A DNA stretch of 64,000 nucleotides from an uncultured Alphaproteobacteria bacterium (GCA_902563305.1 CACEWP010000001.1:1-64000), one strand, 5' to 3'. Positions 35,623-45,594 are shown, counted from the first letter of the stretch. Notes: generated by a model from the letters alone, not told the origin. A program made the numbers and translations.

Positions 35623-35982
35623 ATGTTAACTTATTGCATACTTAAAAATAATTTAAATAAAAACCTTATTGTAGCCGAGACTGGTTTCTCTATCTTCGCA
35701 TTCTTTTTAGGGCCAATCTGGGGGGCTTTTAAAAAACTTTGGTTATACTCTTTCGTTGGAGTATTTTTTCTTATTTCAAGTAACTATATATTAGAGATTT
35801 TTAAAGTTTCTTATCTTTTTATTTTTTTTTCATTGTTATCAAGTATTTTTTGGGGGAAGTTTGCACGCGATTTACATATTCAAAATTTAATTTCAAAAAA
35901 TTTTTCCCCCATAAAACATATAATTGCAGAATCCAAAGAAACTGCTTTTATTAAATATCTTGCAGAAGAGAAAAATGAATAG
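35623..35982 (+). CDS. DUF2628-family membrane protein
   Basis: A 119-residue small membrane protein inside the histidine cluster. FAFFLGPIWGAFKKLW is the DUF2628 signature. Two or three hydrophobic spans follow (about 38-58 and 62-78), and the C-terminal third is soluble. It occupies this same place between hisB and hisH in many Alphaproteobacteria, but no function is known. Its stop overlaps the hisH start by 8 nt. Confidence 0.75.
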   Translation: MLTYCILKNNLNKNLIVAETGFSIFAFFLGPIWGAFKKLWLYSFVGVFFLISSNYILEIFKVSYLFIFFSLLSSIFWGKFARDLHIQNLISKNFSPIKHIIAESKETAFIKYLAEEKNE

Positions 35983-36634
35983 GATTTTAATAATTGATTA
36001 CGGCTCAGGTAATATTAGGTCCGTATATAATGCTGTTAAAAAAGTTTCATCCAAAAAAATATCGGAGATAAAGGTTTCATCTTCAGCTAATGACTTAAAA
36101 AAATGTACGCATATTATTTTACCAGGGGTTGGAGCATTTGAATTTTGCTTAAGGGGATTAAAAAGAAAAAAATTATTAGGATGTCTAGAAGAAGTTGTCT
36201 TAGATAATAAAAAACCCTTTCTCGGTATTTGCGTTGGAATGCAAATGTTGGCAACTAAAGGCTATGAAAATGGAGAGTTTTCTGGCCTAAACTGGATAAA
36301 TGGTGAAGTTAGAAAAATCAAAACAGGAAAACAAAAACTTAAAATTCCCCACATGGGCTGGAATAATTTACACTTTAAGAGGAAAACCAAATTTATTAAA
36401 CAACTTCTCAGGAAAATAGAGTTTGATAAAAATAAAGAAGTCTCTGCCTACTTTGTTCACAGCTATAACTTTAATAATAAAAATCAAAATGAAAAGATAA
36501 TCACTTCAAACTACGGCGGTGAAATTACTGCCATGATTTCTAAGGATAATATTATTGGAACTCAATTTCACCCCGAAAAAAGTCATTATTTTGGACTTGC
36601 TTTTTTACAAACGTTTATAGAACAAAAAGATTAA
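35975..36634 (+). CDS. hisH: Imidazole glycerol phosphate synthase, glutamine amidotransferase subunit HisH
   Basis: A 219-residue class I amidotransferase that supplies ammonia to HisF. The nucleophile cysteine is in LGICVGMQML, and the catalytic His-Glu pair is in GTQFHPEKS. The N-terminal IIDYGSGNIRSV is typical. ATG 35975, preceded by AGAAGAG, fits this start; a 17-residue extension open to 35924 is out of keeping with the family. Confidence 0.95.
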   Translation: MNRILIIDYGSGNIRSVYNAVKKVSSKKISEIKVSSSANDLKKCTHIILPGVGAFEFCLRGLKRKKLLGCLEEVVLDNKKPFLGICVGMQMLATKGYENGEFSGLNWINGEVRKIKTGKQKLKIPHMGWNNLHFKRKTKFIKQLLRKIEFDKNKEVSAYFVHSYNFNNKNQNEKIITSNYGGEITAMISKDNIIGTQFHPEKSHYFGLAFLQTFIEQKD

Positions 36635-36636
36635 GT

Positions 36637-37362
36637 ATGCACTTCTACCCAGCTATAGATATAAAAAATGGTCAATTCATAAGATTAAAAAAAGGGCGCT
36701 TAAATGAAATAACTATTTACGGAAATGATCCTGTTTCACAAGCTCAAAAGTTTTGCTCCTCCGGTGCTAAGTGGATTCACGTAGTTGACATCGACGGTGC
36801 TTTTGAAGGTGCTAGTAGAAACATGGAAACAATCCTAAAAATTAACAATAGTGTAAAATCAAACATACAAGTTGGAGGAGGAGTAAGAGAAATCAAAACT
36901 ATTGAAAAGTTGATAAATTCTGGCATTGCACGAATCGTCCTTGGAACAATTGCTATAACTAATCCAAAATTTGTTAAAGAGGTTTGTAAAAATTTTCCCA
37001 ACCGAATTGCAGTTGGTCTTGACACAAAAAAAGGTATTGTTGCAACTGAGGGTTGGGCAAAAAGTTCAAAAATAAATTTTCAAGATTTCTTAAAAATTTA
37101 TGAGGACTCAGGTGTTTCAACGATAATTTTTACAGATATTGATAAAGACGGTCTTATGGAAGGAACAAATTATAATCAGTTAACCGAACTTCTAAAAAAA
37201 ACCAAACTAAATGTAATCGCCTCCGGTGGGGTGGCTTCTTTAAATGATTTAAAAAAATTAAAAAAAATTAACGTCAGTAACTTAATCGGAGTCATTTCAG
37301 GTAAAGCGATATATGAAAAACAATTCACTGTTCAAGATGCAGTAAAAATTCTAGAGGATTAA
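36637..37362 (+). CDS. hisA: Phosphoribosylformimino-5-aminoimidazole carboxamide ribotide isomerase
   Basis: A 241-residue TIM-barrel isomerase (ProFAR isomerase). Phosphate-binding segments are visible in both halves: [10 protein letters not shown] and [11 protein letters not shown]. The catalytic Asp is near the N-terminus in YPAIDIKNG, and the second is in IFTDIDKDG. It begins 2 nt after hisH and is followed closely by hisF. Confidence 0.95.
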   Translation: MHFYPAIDIKNGQFIRLKKGRLNEITIYGNDPVSQAQKFCSSGAKWIHVVDIDGAFEGASRNMETILKINNSVKSNIQVGGGVREIKTIEKLINSGIARIVLGTIAITNPKFVKEVCKNFPNRIAVGLDTKKGIVATEGWAKSSKINFQDFLKIYEDSGVSTIIFTDIDKDGLMEGTNYNQLTELLKKTKLNVIASGGVASLNDLKKLKKINVSNLIGVISGKAIYEKQFTVQDAVKILED

Positions 37363-37364
37363 AT

Positions 37365-38129
37365 TTGTTAAAAGTAAGAATAATTCCATGTCTTGATGTT
37401 GATAACGGAAGAGTTGTTAAAGGGATCAACTTTATATCCTTAAGAGATGCTGGAGATCCTGTAGAGCAAGCAACTATTTATAGCAGAGAGGGTGCTGATG
37501 AAATAACATTTTTAGATATAACTGCTACACATCAAAAAAGAAAGCCAATGCTCGAAGTAATAAAAAAAACTGCGGAACAGTGTTTTGTTCCACTAACAGT
37601 TGGCGGCGGGATTCAGAATATCTCAGGTATAACAGAATTTCTTCTAGCAGGCGCAGATAAAGTTTCTATGAATAGTGCGGCAATTAAAAATCCAAATTTA
37701 ATAAAAGAAAGTTCCAATAAGTTTGGAAATCAATGTATTGTCGTTGCAATTGATGCGAAAAAAAAATCAAAAAGTTGGAATGTTTATATTAATGGAGGTA
37801 GAGTTGATACTGGGGTAGATGCCATTGCTTGGGCAAAAAAGGCGGAAAGTTTAGGAGCAGGGGAAATATTGTTAACTTCAATGGATAAAGACGGGACAAA
37901 ATCTGGATTTGATTTAGAATTAACTGCCAAAGTATCTGCAGCCGTAAGTATTCCCGTGGTTGCATCTGGTGGGGTTGGAAATCTCCAGGATTTTTTTGAT
38001 GGGATAAAAATTGGGGGGGCCTCCGCAGTTTTAGCAGCATCAGTTTTCCATTTTAAAGAAATCACTATTAGGGACGTAAAAAACTATTTAAAATCAAAAA
38101 ATATAGATGTTAGGACTGATAATTTTTAA
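37365..38129 (+). CDS. hisF: Imidazole glycerol phosphate synthase cyclase subunit HisF
   Basis: A 254-residue TIM-barrel cyclase, partner of HisH. Catalytic aspartates lie in [14 protein letters not shown] and in [12 protein letters not shown]. Phosphate sites are LTVGGGIQN and [11 protein letters not shown]. The start is TTG at 37365, two bases after hisA; no ATG is available at the family start position. Confidence 0.95.
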   Translation: MLKVRIIPCLDVDNGRVVKGINFISLRDAGDPVEQATIYSREGADEITFLDITATHQKRKPMLEVIKKTAEQCFVPLTVGGGIQNISGITEFLLAGADKVSMNSAAIKNPNLIKESSNKFGNQCIVVAIDAKKKSKSWNVYINGGRVDTGVDAIAWAKKAESLGAGEILLTSMDKDGTKSGFDLELTAKVSAAVSIPVVASGGVGNLQDFFDGIKIGGASAVLAASVFHFKEITIRDVKNYLKSKNIDVRTDNF

Positions 38130-38131
38130 AA

Positions 38132-38422
38132 ATGAAAGATAATACGTTGAAAAAGCTCTCTGCTATTATTCGTAAAAGAATCATAGAAAAACCAAAAGAC
38201 TCTTATGTCTCAAAGCTACTAAAAAAAGGTAAGGTAAAAATTGCTAACAAATTGGGAGAAGAAGCTGTTGAGACAGTATCAGCTTTTCTTGCCGAAGAAA
38301 AAAATCAAATAATCGAAGAGTCGGCTGATTTAATTTTTCACTTAATAGTGTTATTAGAATACTCAGATTTATCATTTGATGAAGTAATAAAAATTCTAAA
38401 TAAAAGGATGAAAGATGATTGA
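38132..38422 (+). CDS. hisE: Phosphoribosyl-ATP pyrophosphatase
   Basis: A 96-residue MazG-fold enzyme for the second step of histidine synthesis. The metal-binding helices show KLGEEAVETVSAFL and EESADLIFHLIVLL, with the expected Glu and Asp residues. It follows hisF by 2 nt and overlaps the HIT gene start, so it ends the histidine transcript or continues into it. Confidence 0.94.
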   Translation: MKDNTLKKLSAIIRKRIIEKPKDSYVSKLLKKGKVKIANKLGEEAVETVSAFLAEEKNQIIEESADLIFHLIVLLEYSDLSFDEVIKILNKRMKDD

Positions 38423-38783
38423 TATACAAAACTATAATAATAATAATATTTTTGCAAAAATACTTAGAAATGAAATTCCATCAAAAAAAGTTTTTGAAAA
38501 CGATGATGTTTATGCTTTTGAAGACATTAATCCTCAAGCTCCAGTCCATGTTGTTATTATTCCCAAGAAAGAGTTTTGTAGCCTGAACGACTTCTCATCA
38601 AATGCTAGTGATGAAACAATTATAGCTATGATGAGATCAATTAAAAAAATTGCTGATATTTTAGAGTTAAATAACGGTTATAGAATTATTTCAAATGTAG
38701 GTCAGGTGGGGGGGCAAGAGGTTCCCCATTTCCATATTCATATTCTCGGTGGCGCGTCGTTAGGACGAATAATTAGTTCTTAG
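38415..38783 (+). CDS. HIT-family nucleotide-binding hydrolase
   Basis: A 122-residue histidine-triad protein with the active-site motif HFHIHILGG near the C-terminus and FEDINPQAPVHVVIIPKK in the middle. Members hydrolyse adenosine phosphoramidates (HinT type) or related nucleotides. It overlaps hisE by 8 nt, a common arrangement in Alphaproteobacteria. Its 3' end overlaps the convergent xth by 4 nt. Confidence 0.92.
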   Translation: MIDIQNYNNNNIFAKILRNEIPSKKVFENDDVYAFEDINPQAPVHVVIIPKKEFCSLNDFSSNASDETIIAMMRSIKKIADILELNNGYRIISNVGQVGGQEVPHFHIHILGGASLGRIISS

Positions 38784-39559
38784 ATATTTAGTTCTAAGCA
38801 AATAGGAACGTGGTCTGAAGGCTTCTTTTTCTTTCTGAAATTTTTTAAAATTTTTGCATTTGTAAGATTATTAGATAAAGCCTTGGACACCCATATGTGA
38901 TCTAACCTTCTTCCCCTATTGTTTTTTTCAAAATTTGGAGACCTGTAACTCCACCATGTAAAAATATTTTCTGTTGGGTTTAAAAAATATCTGATAGCAT
39001 CAGTAAAGTCGTTCTCTTCGATAATTTTTTTTAACCTATCTCTTTCTACTTCTGTATGAGATACAACATTTTGTAGGCTTTTATGAGACCACACATCATC
39101 CTTATGTGGTGCGATATTTAGGTCACCACAAACAATAGCTGTTTTATTTCTCTTTTTTTTTAACAATTTATTTAATTCATCTAAAAATGTTAATTTATGG
39201 TCAAATTTCGGATTAAGGCCTGGGTCAGGGACCTCTCCTCCTGCTGGCACATAGATATTAATTAATTCAACTTTACTTTTTTCCGCAGAAATATGTCTTG
39301 CGTCTTTTTTTCCACAAAAATTTAAACTTGATATATTTGTGAGTTTTTTTTTAGAGAGTATTGCAACGCCATTGTAAGATGGCATCCCATTAAAATACGA
39401 ATAATAACCTAATTCAGAAAATGACTCTTTGGGAAATTGATTATCAACTATTTTTGTCTCTTGTAAACACAAAAGACATGGACTTTCTTCCTTTATCAAA
39501 TCAAAAACTTGCTCGAGTCTTGCTCTTATGGAATTAACATTCCAACTAATAACTTTCAT
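38780..39559 (-). CDS. xth: Exodeoxyribonuclease III (XthA family)
   Basis: A 259-residue AP endonuclease and 3' exonuclease of base-excision repair. Motifs in order: ISWNVNSIRAR, CLQETKI, YVPAGGE, CGDLNIAPH, RRLDHIWVS and the closing KKPSDHVPI, which hold the metal and catalytic His residues. It starts directly after the rho stop. Confidence 0.95.
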   Translation of the reverse strand: MKVISWNVNSIRARLEQVFDLIKEESPCLLCLQETKIVDNQFPKESFSELGYYSYFNGMPSYNGVAILSKKKLTNISSLNFCGKKDARHISAEKSKVELINIYVPAGGEVPDPGLNPKFDHKLTFLDELNKLLKKKRNKTAIVCGDLNIAPHKDDVWSHKSLQNVVSHTEVERDRLKKIIEENDFTDAIRYFLNPTENIFTWWSYRSPNFEKNNRGRRLDHIWVSKALSNNLTNAKILKNFRKKKKPSDHVPICLELNI

Positions 39560-40816
39560 CTATGAATTCATGGATTCAAAAAAATCCCCATTATTTTTTG
39601 AATTTTTTATTTTTTCAAGCAAGAACTCCATAGAATCTGTAACCCCCATAGGCATCAAAATTTTTCTTAGAATCCACATTTTGGAAAGATCTTCTTTGGA
39701 AACTAAAAGTTCTTCTTTTCTTGTTCCTGACTTTGTAACATCAATTGAGGGAAAAACTCTCTTATCTGATAGTTTTCTATCAAGTATTATTTCAGAGTTA
39801 CCCGTTCCTTTGAACTCTTCAAAAATAACCTCGTCCATTCTCGACCCTGTGTCAACCAGAGCAGTTCCAATTATTGTTAATGAGCCTCCTTCTTCAATAT
39901 TTCTTGCTGCTCCGAAAAACCTTTTTGGTCTTTGCAAAGCATTAGCATCCACTCCACCGGTCAAAACCTTGCCTGAGCTGGGAACTTGAGTATTATATGC
40001 CCTTGCAAGTCTGGTAATTGAGTCGAGGAGTATAACAACGTCTCTTTTATGTTCTACAAGTCTTTTGGCCTTTGAAATAACCATTTCAGAAACAGCAACG
40101 TGCCTTACTGCTGGCTCGTCAAAGGTTGATGAAACAACCTCACCTTTTACCGAACGGATCATATCTGTTACTTCCTCAGGTCTTTCATCAATTAGGAGAA
40201 CAATTAGATAAACTTCTGGATGATTTGTTGTAATTGAATGAGCAATATTTTGTAGCATAACTGTCTTACCTGTTCTTGGTGGGGCAACAATTAGCGCTCT
40301 TTGTCCTTTTCCAAGTGGAGTTATTAAATCCATTACTCTGTTGGTTGTATCTTTAACCGTTGGATCATCAATTTCCATGTTAAGTTGGTCTTCTGGATAT
40401 AGTGGTGTAAGGTTGTCAAAATTTATTCTTTGTTTTGTTTTTTGAACTTCCTCAAAATTTATTTTATCAATTTTTGTTATTGCAAAATATCTTTCCGTGT
40501 CTCTTGGGGCTCTCATTTCTCCCTCTACTGTGTCACCTGTTCTCAAACTGTTTTGTTTAATTTGAGAAGGAGACAGATAAATATCATCTGGTCCTGGAAG
40601 ATAATTAGCATCAGGAGAGCGAAGGAAACCGAACCCGTCTTGAAGAATCTCTAAAACACCTTCGCCATAAATAGCATCATTGTTTTGAGCCATCTGCTTC
40701 AAAATCGAAAAGATCATATCTTGCTTTCTTAAGGTCCCTGCATTTTCAATCTTCAGATCTTCTGCTATTTTGAGCAAGTCAGATGGATTTTTGGATTTTA
40801 GATCTTTTAAATGCAT
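39560..40816 (-). CDS. rho: Transcription termination factor Rho
   Basis: A 418-residue RNA helicase. A Rho N-terminal helical domain ([19 protein letters not shown]) precedes a cold-shock-like RNA-binding domain ([15 protein letters not shown]). The ATPase shows the P loop [11 protein letters not shown], Walker [14 protein letters not shown] and the Q/R-loop region with a conserved GGVDANAL. It lies between the hem genes and xth, in the usual alphaproteobacterial hemE-proximal position. Confidence 0.97.
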   Translation of the reverse strand: MHLKDLKSKNPSDLLKIAEDLKIENAGTLRKQDMIFSILKQMAQNNDAIYGEGVLEILQDGFGFLRSPDANYLPGPDDIYLSPSQIKQNSLRTGDTVEGEMRAPRDTERYFAITKIDKINFEEVQKTKQRINFDNLTPLYPEDQLNMEIDDPTVKDTTNRVMDLITPLGKGQRALIVAPPRTGKTVMLQNIAHSITTNHPEVYLIVLLIDERPEEVTDMIRSVKGEVVSSTFDEPAVRHVAVSEMVISKAKRLVEHKRDVVILLDSITRLARAYNTQVPSSGKVLTGGVDANALQRPKRFFGAARNIEEGGSLTIIGTALVDTGSRMDEVIFEEFKGTGNSEIILDRKLSDKRVFPSIDVTKSGTRKEELLVSKEDLSKMWILRKILMPMGVTDSMEFLLEKIKNSKNNGDFFESMNS

Positions 40817-40871
40817 TTTTTTTGGGAAAAAAGGGAATTATCGTTATAGATTATTAGAATATATTTGTCAA

Positions 40872-41306
40872 TTAATTAGGTTTAAAAACTACCAAGAAAA
40901 CTATGATAATAAATAATGTAGTTGGGATTTCGTTTATCCATCTGTAAAAACTCTCGTCTTTGTTATTCTTTCCTTTTTCGAAACTTTTTCTTATCCTCGC
41001 GCAATACATATGAAAAACCGACAGTAAAAAAACTAAAACAAACTTTAGATTCAGCCATAATTGATCGTAAACACTTATTTGATAGGTTAATAACGTTCCA
41101 AAAACCCAAGTTAAAATCATTGATGGGTTCATGATATACTTCATAAGTTTTCGTTCCATAGTTATGAAAGTTTGATAGCTTTTATCTTTCTTGGAAATCT
41201 TTGTATGATATACGTATAATCGAGGAAGGTAAAACAAGCCTGCCATCCAAGTAGTAAAAAAGATAATATGCAAAAATTTTAGAATATTATAATAATTAGT
41301 TTCCAT
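40872..41306 (-). CDS. hemJ: Protoporphyrinogen oxidase HemJ
   Basis: A 144-residue membrane protein with four hydrophobic spans. LKFLHIIFFTTWMAGLFYLPRL, split by the conserved His, is the HemJ signature, and a second conserved segment reads MKYIMNPSMILTWVFG. It oxidises protoporphyrinogen IX to protoporphyrin IX, the step before HemH. It is separated from hemH by 3 nt. Confidence 0.9.
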   Translation of the reverse strand: METNYYNILKFLHIIFFTTWMAGLFYLPRLYVYHTKISKKDKSYQTFITMERKLMKYIMNPSMILTWVFGTLLTYQISVYDQLWLNLKFVLVFLLSVFHMYCARIRKSFEKGKNNKDESFYRWINEIPTTLFIIIVFLVVFKPN

Positions 41307-41309
41307 TTA

Positions 41310-42320
41310 TTAATTGTTCCTCAAATATCTTCTTATTAGCACTTCGAATAGATCAATGTGGGCATCATCATAGTTAAGGCATGGAACTGTCTGGAATTTT
41401 TTTCCCCCATTTTCCAAAAAAGTTTCCTTTCCTTCTATTGATATTTCCTCTAACGTTTCAACACAATCTGATGCAAAACCTGGACAAATGACTAATATTT
41501 TTTTTCTCCCCTCCGACGGTAACTTTTCAAAGGTTTTATCCGTGTAGGGTTGGAGCCATTCATCTGGTCCGAAACGTGATTGAAATGTTGTTATTATGGG
41601 AATCTTAGAATTTAGTTTTTCTCTTAGTAATCGTGTTGTTTTTTGACAATAACAATGATACGGGTCTCCTTTTGTAAAATACTTTTTTGGTATCCCATGA
41701 TAAGATGCAACTATAACATCTGGTTTCCATTTTAATTTCTTCATTGTTGTTGTAATGCTATTCTTTAGTGCCTTAATATAAAGGGGTTCTGATTCATAAT
41801 GAGGTATTATTTGAAGACTTGGTTGCCATCTCATTCCCATAAGTGATCTATAAACCTCATCACAGACCGTTGCCGTGGTAGCTGCAGCATATTGAGGGTA
41901 TAACGGTAGTATTATAATGTCTTCACAACCTTTTTCCTTAAGCTCTTTAAGTTTATGTCTGATACTTGGATTGCCGTATCTCATTGCATAATCGATTTCA
42001 ACTCTTTTGTTTTGTATTCTTTTTTTCGTTTTTTCAGTTTGTCGTTTCGTATAATATCTCAATGGCGACATATTTTCATTTTTCATCCAAATTTTTTTAT
42101 ATGCTTTTGCAGTTTTTGACGGTCTGAAGGTCAAAATAAAAATGTTGAGAATTATCTGCCACAGAATCGGATTAACTTCTATTACTCTTTTGTCTGATAA
42201 AAATTCTTTAAGGTATTTTCTTATGTCCCACCAATCTGTAGAATCGGGAGTTCCGAGATTTACTAAAAGTACACCTTTCTTTCTTTCGGGTATTTTTGGG
42301 TGGTCATTTGGTAGAGTCAT
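41310..42320 (-). CDS. hemH: Ferrochelatase
   Basis: A 336-residue enzyme that inserts iron into protoporphyrin IX. Signatures: LLVNLGTPDS, YAMRYGNPSIRH, ILPLYPQYAAATTATV, ASYHGIPKKYF (active-site His) and FQSRFGPDEWLQPYT. CPGFASDCVETLEEI closes the domain. It overlaps the end of hemE by 17 nt, so hemE, hemH and hemJ form one transcription unit reading away from the origin. Confidence 0.96.
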   Translation of the reverse strand: MTLPNDHPKIPERKKGVLLVNLGTPDSTDWWDIRKYLKEFLSDKRVIEVNPILWQIILNIFILTFRPSKTAKAYKKIWMKNENMSPLRYYTKRQTEKTKKRIQNKRVEIDYAMRYGNPSIRHKLKELKEKGCEDIIILPLYPQYAAATTATVCDEVYRSLMGMRWQPSLQIIPHYESEPLYIKALKNSITTTMKKLKWKPDVIVASYHGIPKKYFTKGDPYHCYCQKTTRLLREKLNSKIPIITTFQSRFGPDEWLQPYTDKTFEKLPSEGRKKILVICPGFASDCVETLEEISIEGKETFLENGGKKFQTVPCLNYDDAHIDLFEVLIRRYLRNN

Positions 42321-43308
42321 AATTTCTCACTATTTGTATTAGTTTCTCAACGTTTATAATTTTCGTGTCTGGTAAAATACCATGAGAGAGGTTAAATATA
42401 TGATTGTTTTTTTTAAATTTATCTAATACTTCTAAAACCTTCTCCTCCAGTTTCCGTCCCCCCTCTAATAATACAATAGGATCAAGATTTCCTTGAATAG
42501 CTATTTCTTTTTTTTTAACTTGTCCTATTATTTCTTCAGGAAAATTTAAATCCAGTGATATTACATCGCAAAAGACATTTTCAATGAAGAGGCTGTATTT
42601 ATCTTTTGACCCTCTTGGAAAATGAATTATTTTAATTTTATCAGAATATTTTTTTAATTCCAAGCTTATCTCTTGATTTGGCTTTATTATAAAATTTTCG
42701 TACTCTTCTTTTTCTAGAAGCCCAGCCCAAGACTCAAATATTTGTAAATAATCTGCCCCACTGTCAACCTGTCGTTTTAAATACTCTATTGAAATTTCGG
42801 TTAGTATCTTAATTAACTCGAATGCTTTTTTCTTTTCCTGTGATACAAAGTTTTTGATCTTCCTATGATCAATTGAAGTTCCTCCTTCGATCATATAATT
42901 TAAGACTGTAAATGGACCTCCGCAAAATCCTATTAATTTTTTATCTTTTTTCTTCGAATTCAAGATACTTAATGTTTCAAAGATATTTGATATTTTATTA
43001 ATATTTGCTTGTAAATTCTTATACTTCAATTCTTTTATAGATGAAATAGGTGATAAAATAGGACCATGGTTTTTCTTAAAAGATACATTTTGGCCAAGAG
43101 CAAAGGGTATTACAAGAATATCAGAGAAAAGTATAATGAAATCCAGATCAAATCTCTCGATAGGTTGAAGGGAAATTTTAGCGGACAAATCTGGATTAAG
43201 GCATAGATTTAAAAAGGTTTTGTTCTGTGCCCTAATTCTTCTGTACTCTGGTAAATAACGTCCTGCCTGCCTCATAAACCAAATAGGTGTTTTATTAACA
43301 TTTTCCAT
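42304..43308 (-). CDS. hemE: Uroporphyrinogen decarboxylase
   Basis: A 334-residue enzyme that converts uroporphyrinogen III to coproporphyrinogen III. The N-terminal WFMRQAGRYLPEYR motif is exact for the family. LFSDILVIPFALG holds the catalytic Asp, and GFCGGPFTVLNYMIEGG and LSHGILPDT follow. In Caulobacter and relatives hemE borders the chromosomal origin; here it borders the candidate oriC at 43309. Confidence 0.96.
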   Translation of the reverse strand: MENVNKTPIWFMRQAGRYLPEYRRIRAQNKTFLNLCLNPDLSAKISLQPIERFDLDFIILFSDILVIPFALGQNVSFKKNHGPILSPISSIKELKYKNLQANINKISNIFETLSILNSKKKDKKLIGFCGGPFTVLNYMIEGGTSIDHRKIKNFVSQEKKKAFELIKILTEISIEYLKRQVDSGADYLQIFESWAGLLEKEEYENFIIKPNQEISLELKKYSDKIKIIHFPRGSKDKYSLFIENVFCDVISLDLNFPEEIIGQVKKKEIAIQGNLDPIVLLEGGRKLEEKVLEVLDKFKKNNHIFNLSHGILPDTKIINVEKLIQIVRNYDSTK

Positions 43309-43572
43309 ACTACTATATAATTTATTTAAAATAAGGTTGTTGTAGTTGTTGTATATATAATATTGGTGATAAACTTTATTAACAGATTACTAACAGGAAA
43401 TGAAGTAATAAGTTTGTTAATAAGATGTGAATAAGTAAAAAACTCTTATAATATAAAATAAAAAAATGTGAAAAAGAAAAAACAGAATAACGTGAATATT
43501 AATGTTAGAAAAAAATAAACATCATTAAGCTGTGAAAAAAGTGTGCACAAATCATAATTTAAAAGCGTATTT
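43309..43572. other. oriC: Candidate chromosomal replication origin (oriC)
   Basis: A 264-bp AT-rich gap between divergent hemE and maf, the place occupied by oriC in Caulobacter and other Alphaproteobacteria. It contains one consensus DnaA box (TTATTCACA, reverse orientation, 43426-43434). Same-orientation near matches are TTTTTCACA at 43467-43475 and 43531-43539, TTGTGCACA at 43542-43550, and a weaker copy at 43491-43499. An extended A/T-only stretch at about 43446-43466 could serve as the unwinding element. A TTAA-N7-CTAA near match to the CtrA site lies at 43379-43393. The genes on each side read outward. Confidence 0.72.
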
Positions 43573-44175
43573 ATGAAAAGTACGCACTTACTCACAAAAC
43601 CGTATAAAGTTATACTTGCTTCCTCTAGTAAAACGAGAAGAATGTATATCAAGAAATTTATTAAAGAAGTCAAAATGATTGATCATTTAGTAAATGAAGA
43701 AAAAATTAAGAAAGAAATAAAGGACCCCAATAAATTAGCATTGGTTCTTGCTCAACAAAAGGCAGAATCAGTAATGCACATGTTTCCTCAAGATATGATA
43801 ATTGGTTCAGACCAAGTTTTAGTATGTGATCACATGATTATGAGCAAGCCAACGAATCAAAATGATGCCATAAAAAATCTGTTATTTTTAAGAAATAAAA
43901 AACACACGTTAATAAGCTCTATATTTGTTTTTAAAAGTTCGAAACTATTTTTTAAACAAGTAAAAAAAGCACAAATTTTTTTCAAAAAAATAAGTAAAGA
44001 AGAAATAGAAAATTATGTAAATCAAAATGAAAATACAGTTTTTTCAACAGCAGGATCATATAAAATTGAAGAAAATAATAAACATAAATTTTTAGACATA
44101 ATAACAGGAGACACTGATGTAATTATTGGTTTTCCCATGAAAGACTTTATAAGGAAGCTTAATGAAGACAGGTAA
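43573..44175 (+). CDS. maf: Maf-family nucleotide pyrophosphatase
   Basis: A 200-residue Maf/Ham1-fold enzyme that hydrolyses non-canonical or modified nucleoside triphosphates. The N-terminal ILASSSKTRR and the GSDQVLV strand, with the catalytic aspartate, are the family marks. The STAGSYKIEE segment also fits. It is the first gene to the right of the candidate origin and overlaps aroE by 14 nt. Confidence 0.88.
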   Translation: MKSTHLLTKPYKVILASSSKTRRMYIKKFIKEVKMIDHLVNEEKIKKEIKDPNKLALVLAQQKAESVMHMFPQDMIIGSDQVLVCDHMIMSKPTNQNDAIKNLLFLRNKKHTLISSIFVFKSSKLFFKQVKKAQIFFKKISKEEIENYVNQNENTVFSTAGSYKIEENNKHKFLDIITGDTDVIIGFPMKDFIRKLNEDR

Positions 44176-45004
44176 ATATTTTGTAATCGGAAACCCGATA
44201 GAGCATTCTAAGTCTCCATTAATTCACAACTATTGGCTCAAAAAATATTCAATTAACGCAACATACGAAAAATTAAAAGTTGAAGAGTCAGAAATAACAA
44301 ATTTGATACAAAAATTAAGGAGAGGAGAAGTTCATGGATTCAACGTAACAATTCCTTATAAAAAAAAAATGTTAAAGTTCGTTGACGAATTAGATCAATC
44401 TGCTCTTAAAAGTAACGCTGTTAATACGGTTTATAAATCAGGGGAAAAAATAGTTGGTTGTAATACAGATGGTGTCGGATTTGTTTCTTCACTTGTAAAC
44501 GACTTAAATTATCAAATAAAACCAAATATAAATATTTTTATCATAGGGTCTGGTGGGGCGGCTTATGGAATTATTTCAAGTTTAATAGAGCTAAATCCCA
44601 AAATGATAGAGATTACTAATCGCACAATATCATCGGTAGAAAAACTTATTTCCCACTTTGAAAGATTTGTTCCTAAAGGCACATTAATTATGAGGGCATG
44701 GGGACGCAGCCCAGGAAAAGAAACAAACTTAGTAATAAATTCATCAGCATGTGGAATGAAAAAAGGAGATACCTTTAATCTTAGTCTTCAGTCTTTGTTA
44801 GGCGAAGCATTTGTCTGTGACATTATCTATAATCCAAGAAAAACAATTTTGATGAAACAGGCTGAGATTGAAAAAATAAAATCTTCAAATGGCATTTATA
44901 TGTTGGTTCGGCAAGCTGCAGAATCTTTTAGAAAGTGGTTTAACATTTCTTTAAATAATTCGGATGTCAATGAAGTTATAAAGTTACTTGGAACAAGATT
45001 ATGA
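44162..45004 (+). CDS. aroE: Shikimate dehydrogenase
   Basis: A 280-residue NADP enzyme that reduces 3-dehydroshikimate in aromatic amino acid synthesis. The substrate site reads GNPIEHSKSPLIHN, the catalytic Lys is in NVTIPYKKKML, and the dinucleotide motif is IGSGGAAYGI. It is translationally coupled to coaE (ATGA). Confidence 0.94.
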   Translation: MKTGKYFVIGNPIEHSKSPLIHNYWLKKYSINATYEKLKVEESEITNLIQKLRRGEVHGFNVTIPYKKKMLKFVDELDQSALKSNAVNTVYKSGEKIVGCNTDGVGFVSSLVNDLNYQIKPNINIFIIGSGGAAYGIISSLIELNPKMIEITNRTISSVEKLISHFERFVPKGTLIMRAWGRSPGKETNLVINSSACGMKKGDTFNLSLQSLLGEAFVCDIIYNPRKTILMKQAEIEKIKSSNGIYMLVRQAAESFRKWFNISLNNSDVNEVIKLLGTRL

Positions 45005-45594
45005 TAAAGATTGGGATTACCGGTAATATTGGTTCTGGAAAGTCAACGGTTTCAAATATTATTAAAAATTTAGGTTATAAAGTCTTTGATTCTGATCACG
45101 AGGTTTCAAAATTATTAGAAAATCAAGAAATAATAAGATTAATTAAAGAAGAATTTAATTCGCAAATAAAAGGATTAATTAAAAGAAATAAAATAGATAG
45201 GTCTAAGCTCGGTGATTTTGTTTTCTCTAATACAAATGGTCTAAAAAAATTAGAGAATATAATTCATCCGAAAGTTTGGAAAGAAAAAGAAAAATTTTTC
45301 ACAGAAAACATTAAAGAGCAAATAGTTTTTTTAGACATTCCACTTTTGTTTGAAAACAAACTACAACGTAATTTCAATTATATAATTTACACTTTTGTGG
45401 CAAAAAGGATCCAAAAAGAAAGGGTACTAAAAAGAAAAAATATGAGTGAAAAAAGATTAAACCAAATAATCTCAAAACAAAACAAGCTATCAGATCATCA
45501 AAGGGCTAAAATTTCATTAAGGATTAATACAAATAAAAATATAGTTCAAATTAAAAAAAAAATTGTGGATTTCTTATCAAGCATCTCTTCTTAA
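45001..45594 (+). CDS. coaE: Dephospho-CoA kinase
   Basis: A 197-residue kinase for the last step of coenzyme A synthesis. The P loop is ITGNIGSGKSTVS, the substrate-binding DSDHEVSKLL follows, and IPLLFENKLQ is the CoA-binding segment. It ends the maf-aroE-coaE run and overlaps the convergent holA by 18 nt. In many relatives dnaQ comes next; here it does not. Confidence 0.94.
   Translation: MIKIGITGNIGSGKSTVSNIIKNLGYKVFDSDHEVSKLLENQEIIRLIKEEFNSQIKGLIKRNKIDRSKLGDFVFSNTNGLKKLENIIHPKVWKEKEKFFTENIKEQIVFLDIPLLFENKLQRNFNYIIYTFVAKRIQKERVLKRKNMSEKRLNQIISKQNKLSDHQRAKISLRINTNKNIVQIKKKIVDFLSSISS

Noticed and set aside
43446..43673. Minus-strand open frame of 75 codons across the origin candidate and maf start
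   Set aside because: Its sequence is low-complexity Phe/Leu from A/T runs and it overlaps the maf N-terminus; no support as a gene.
43573..44175. Maf with an altered N-terminal motif as an inactive enzyme
   Set aside because: SSSKTRR is within the range seen for alphaproteobacterial Maf proteins and the catalytic Asp region GSDQVLV is present.
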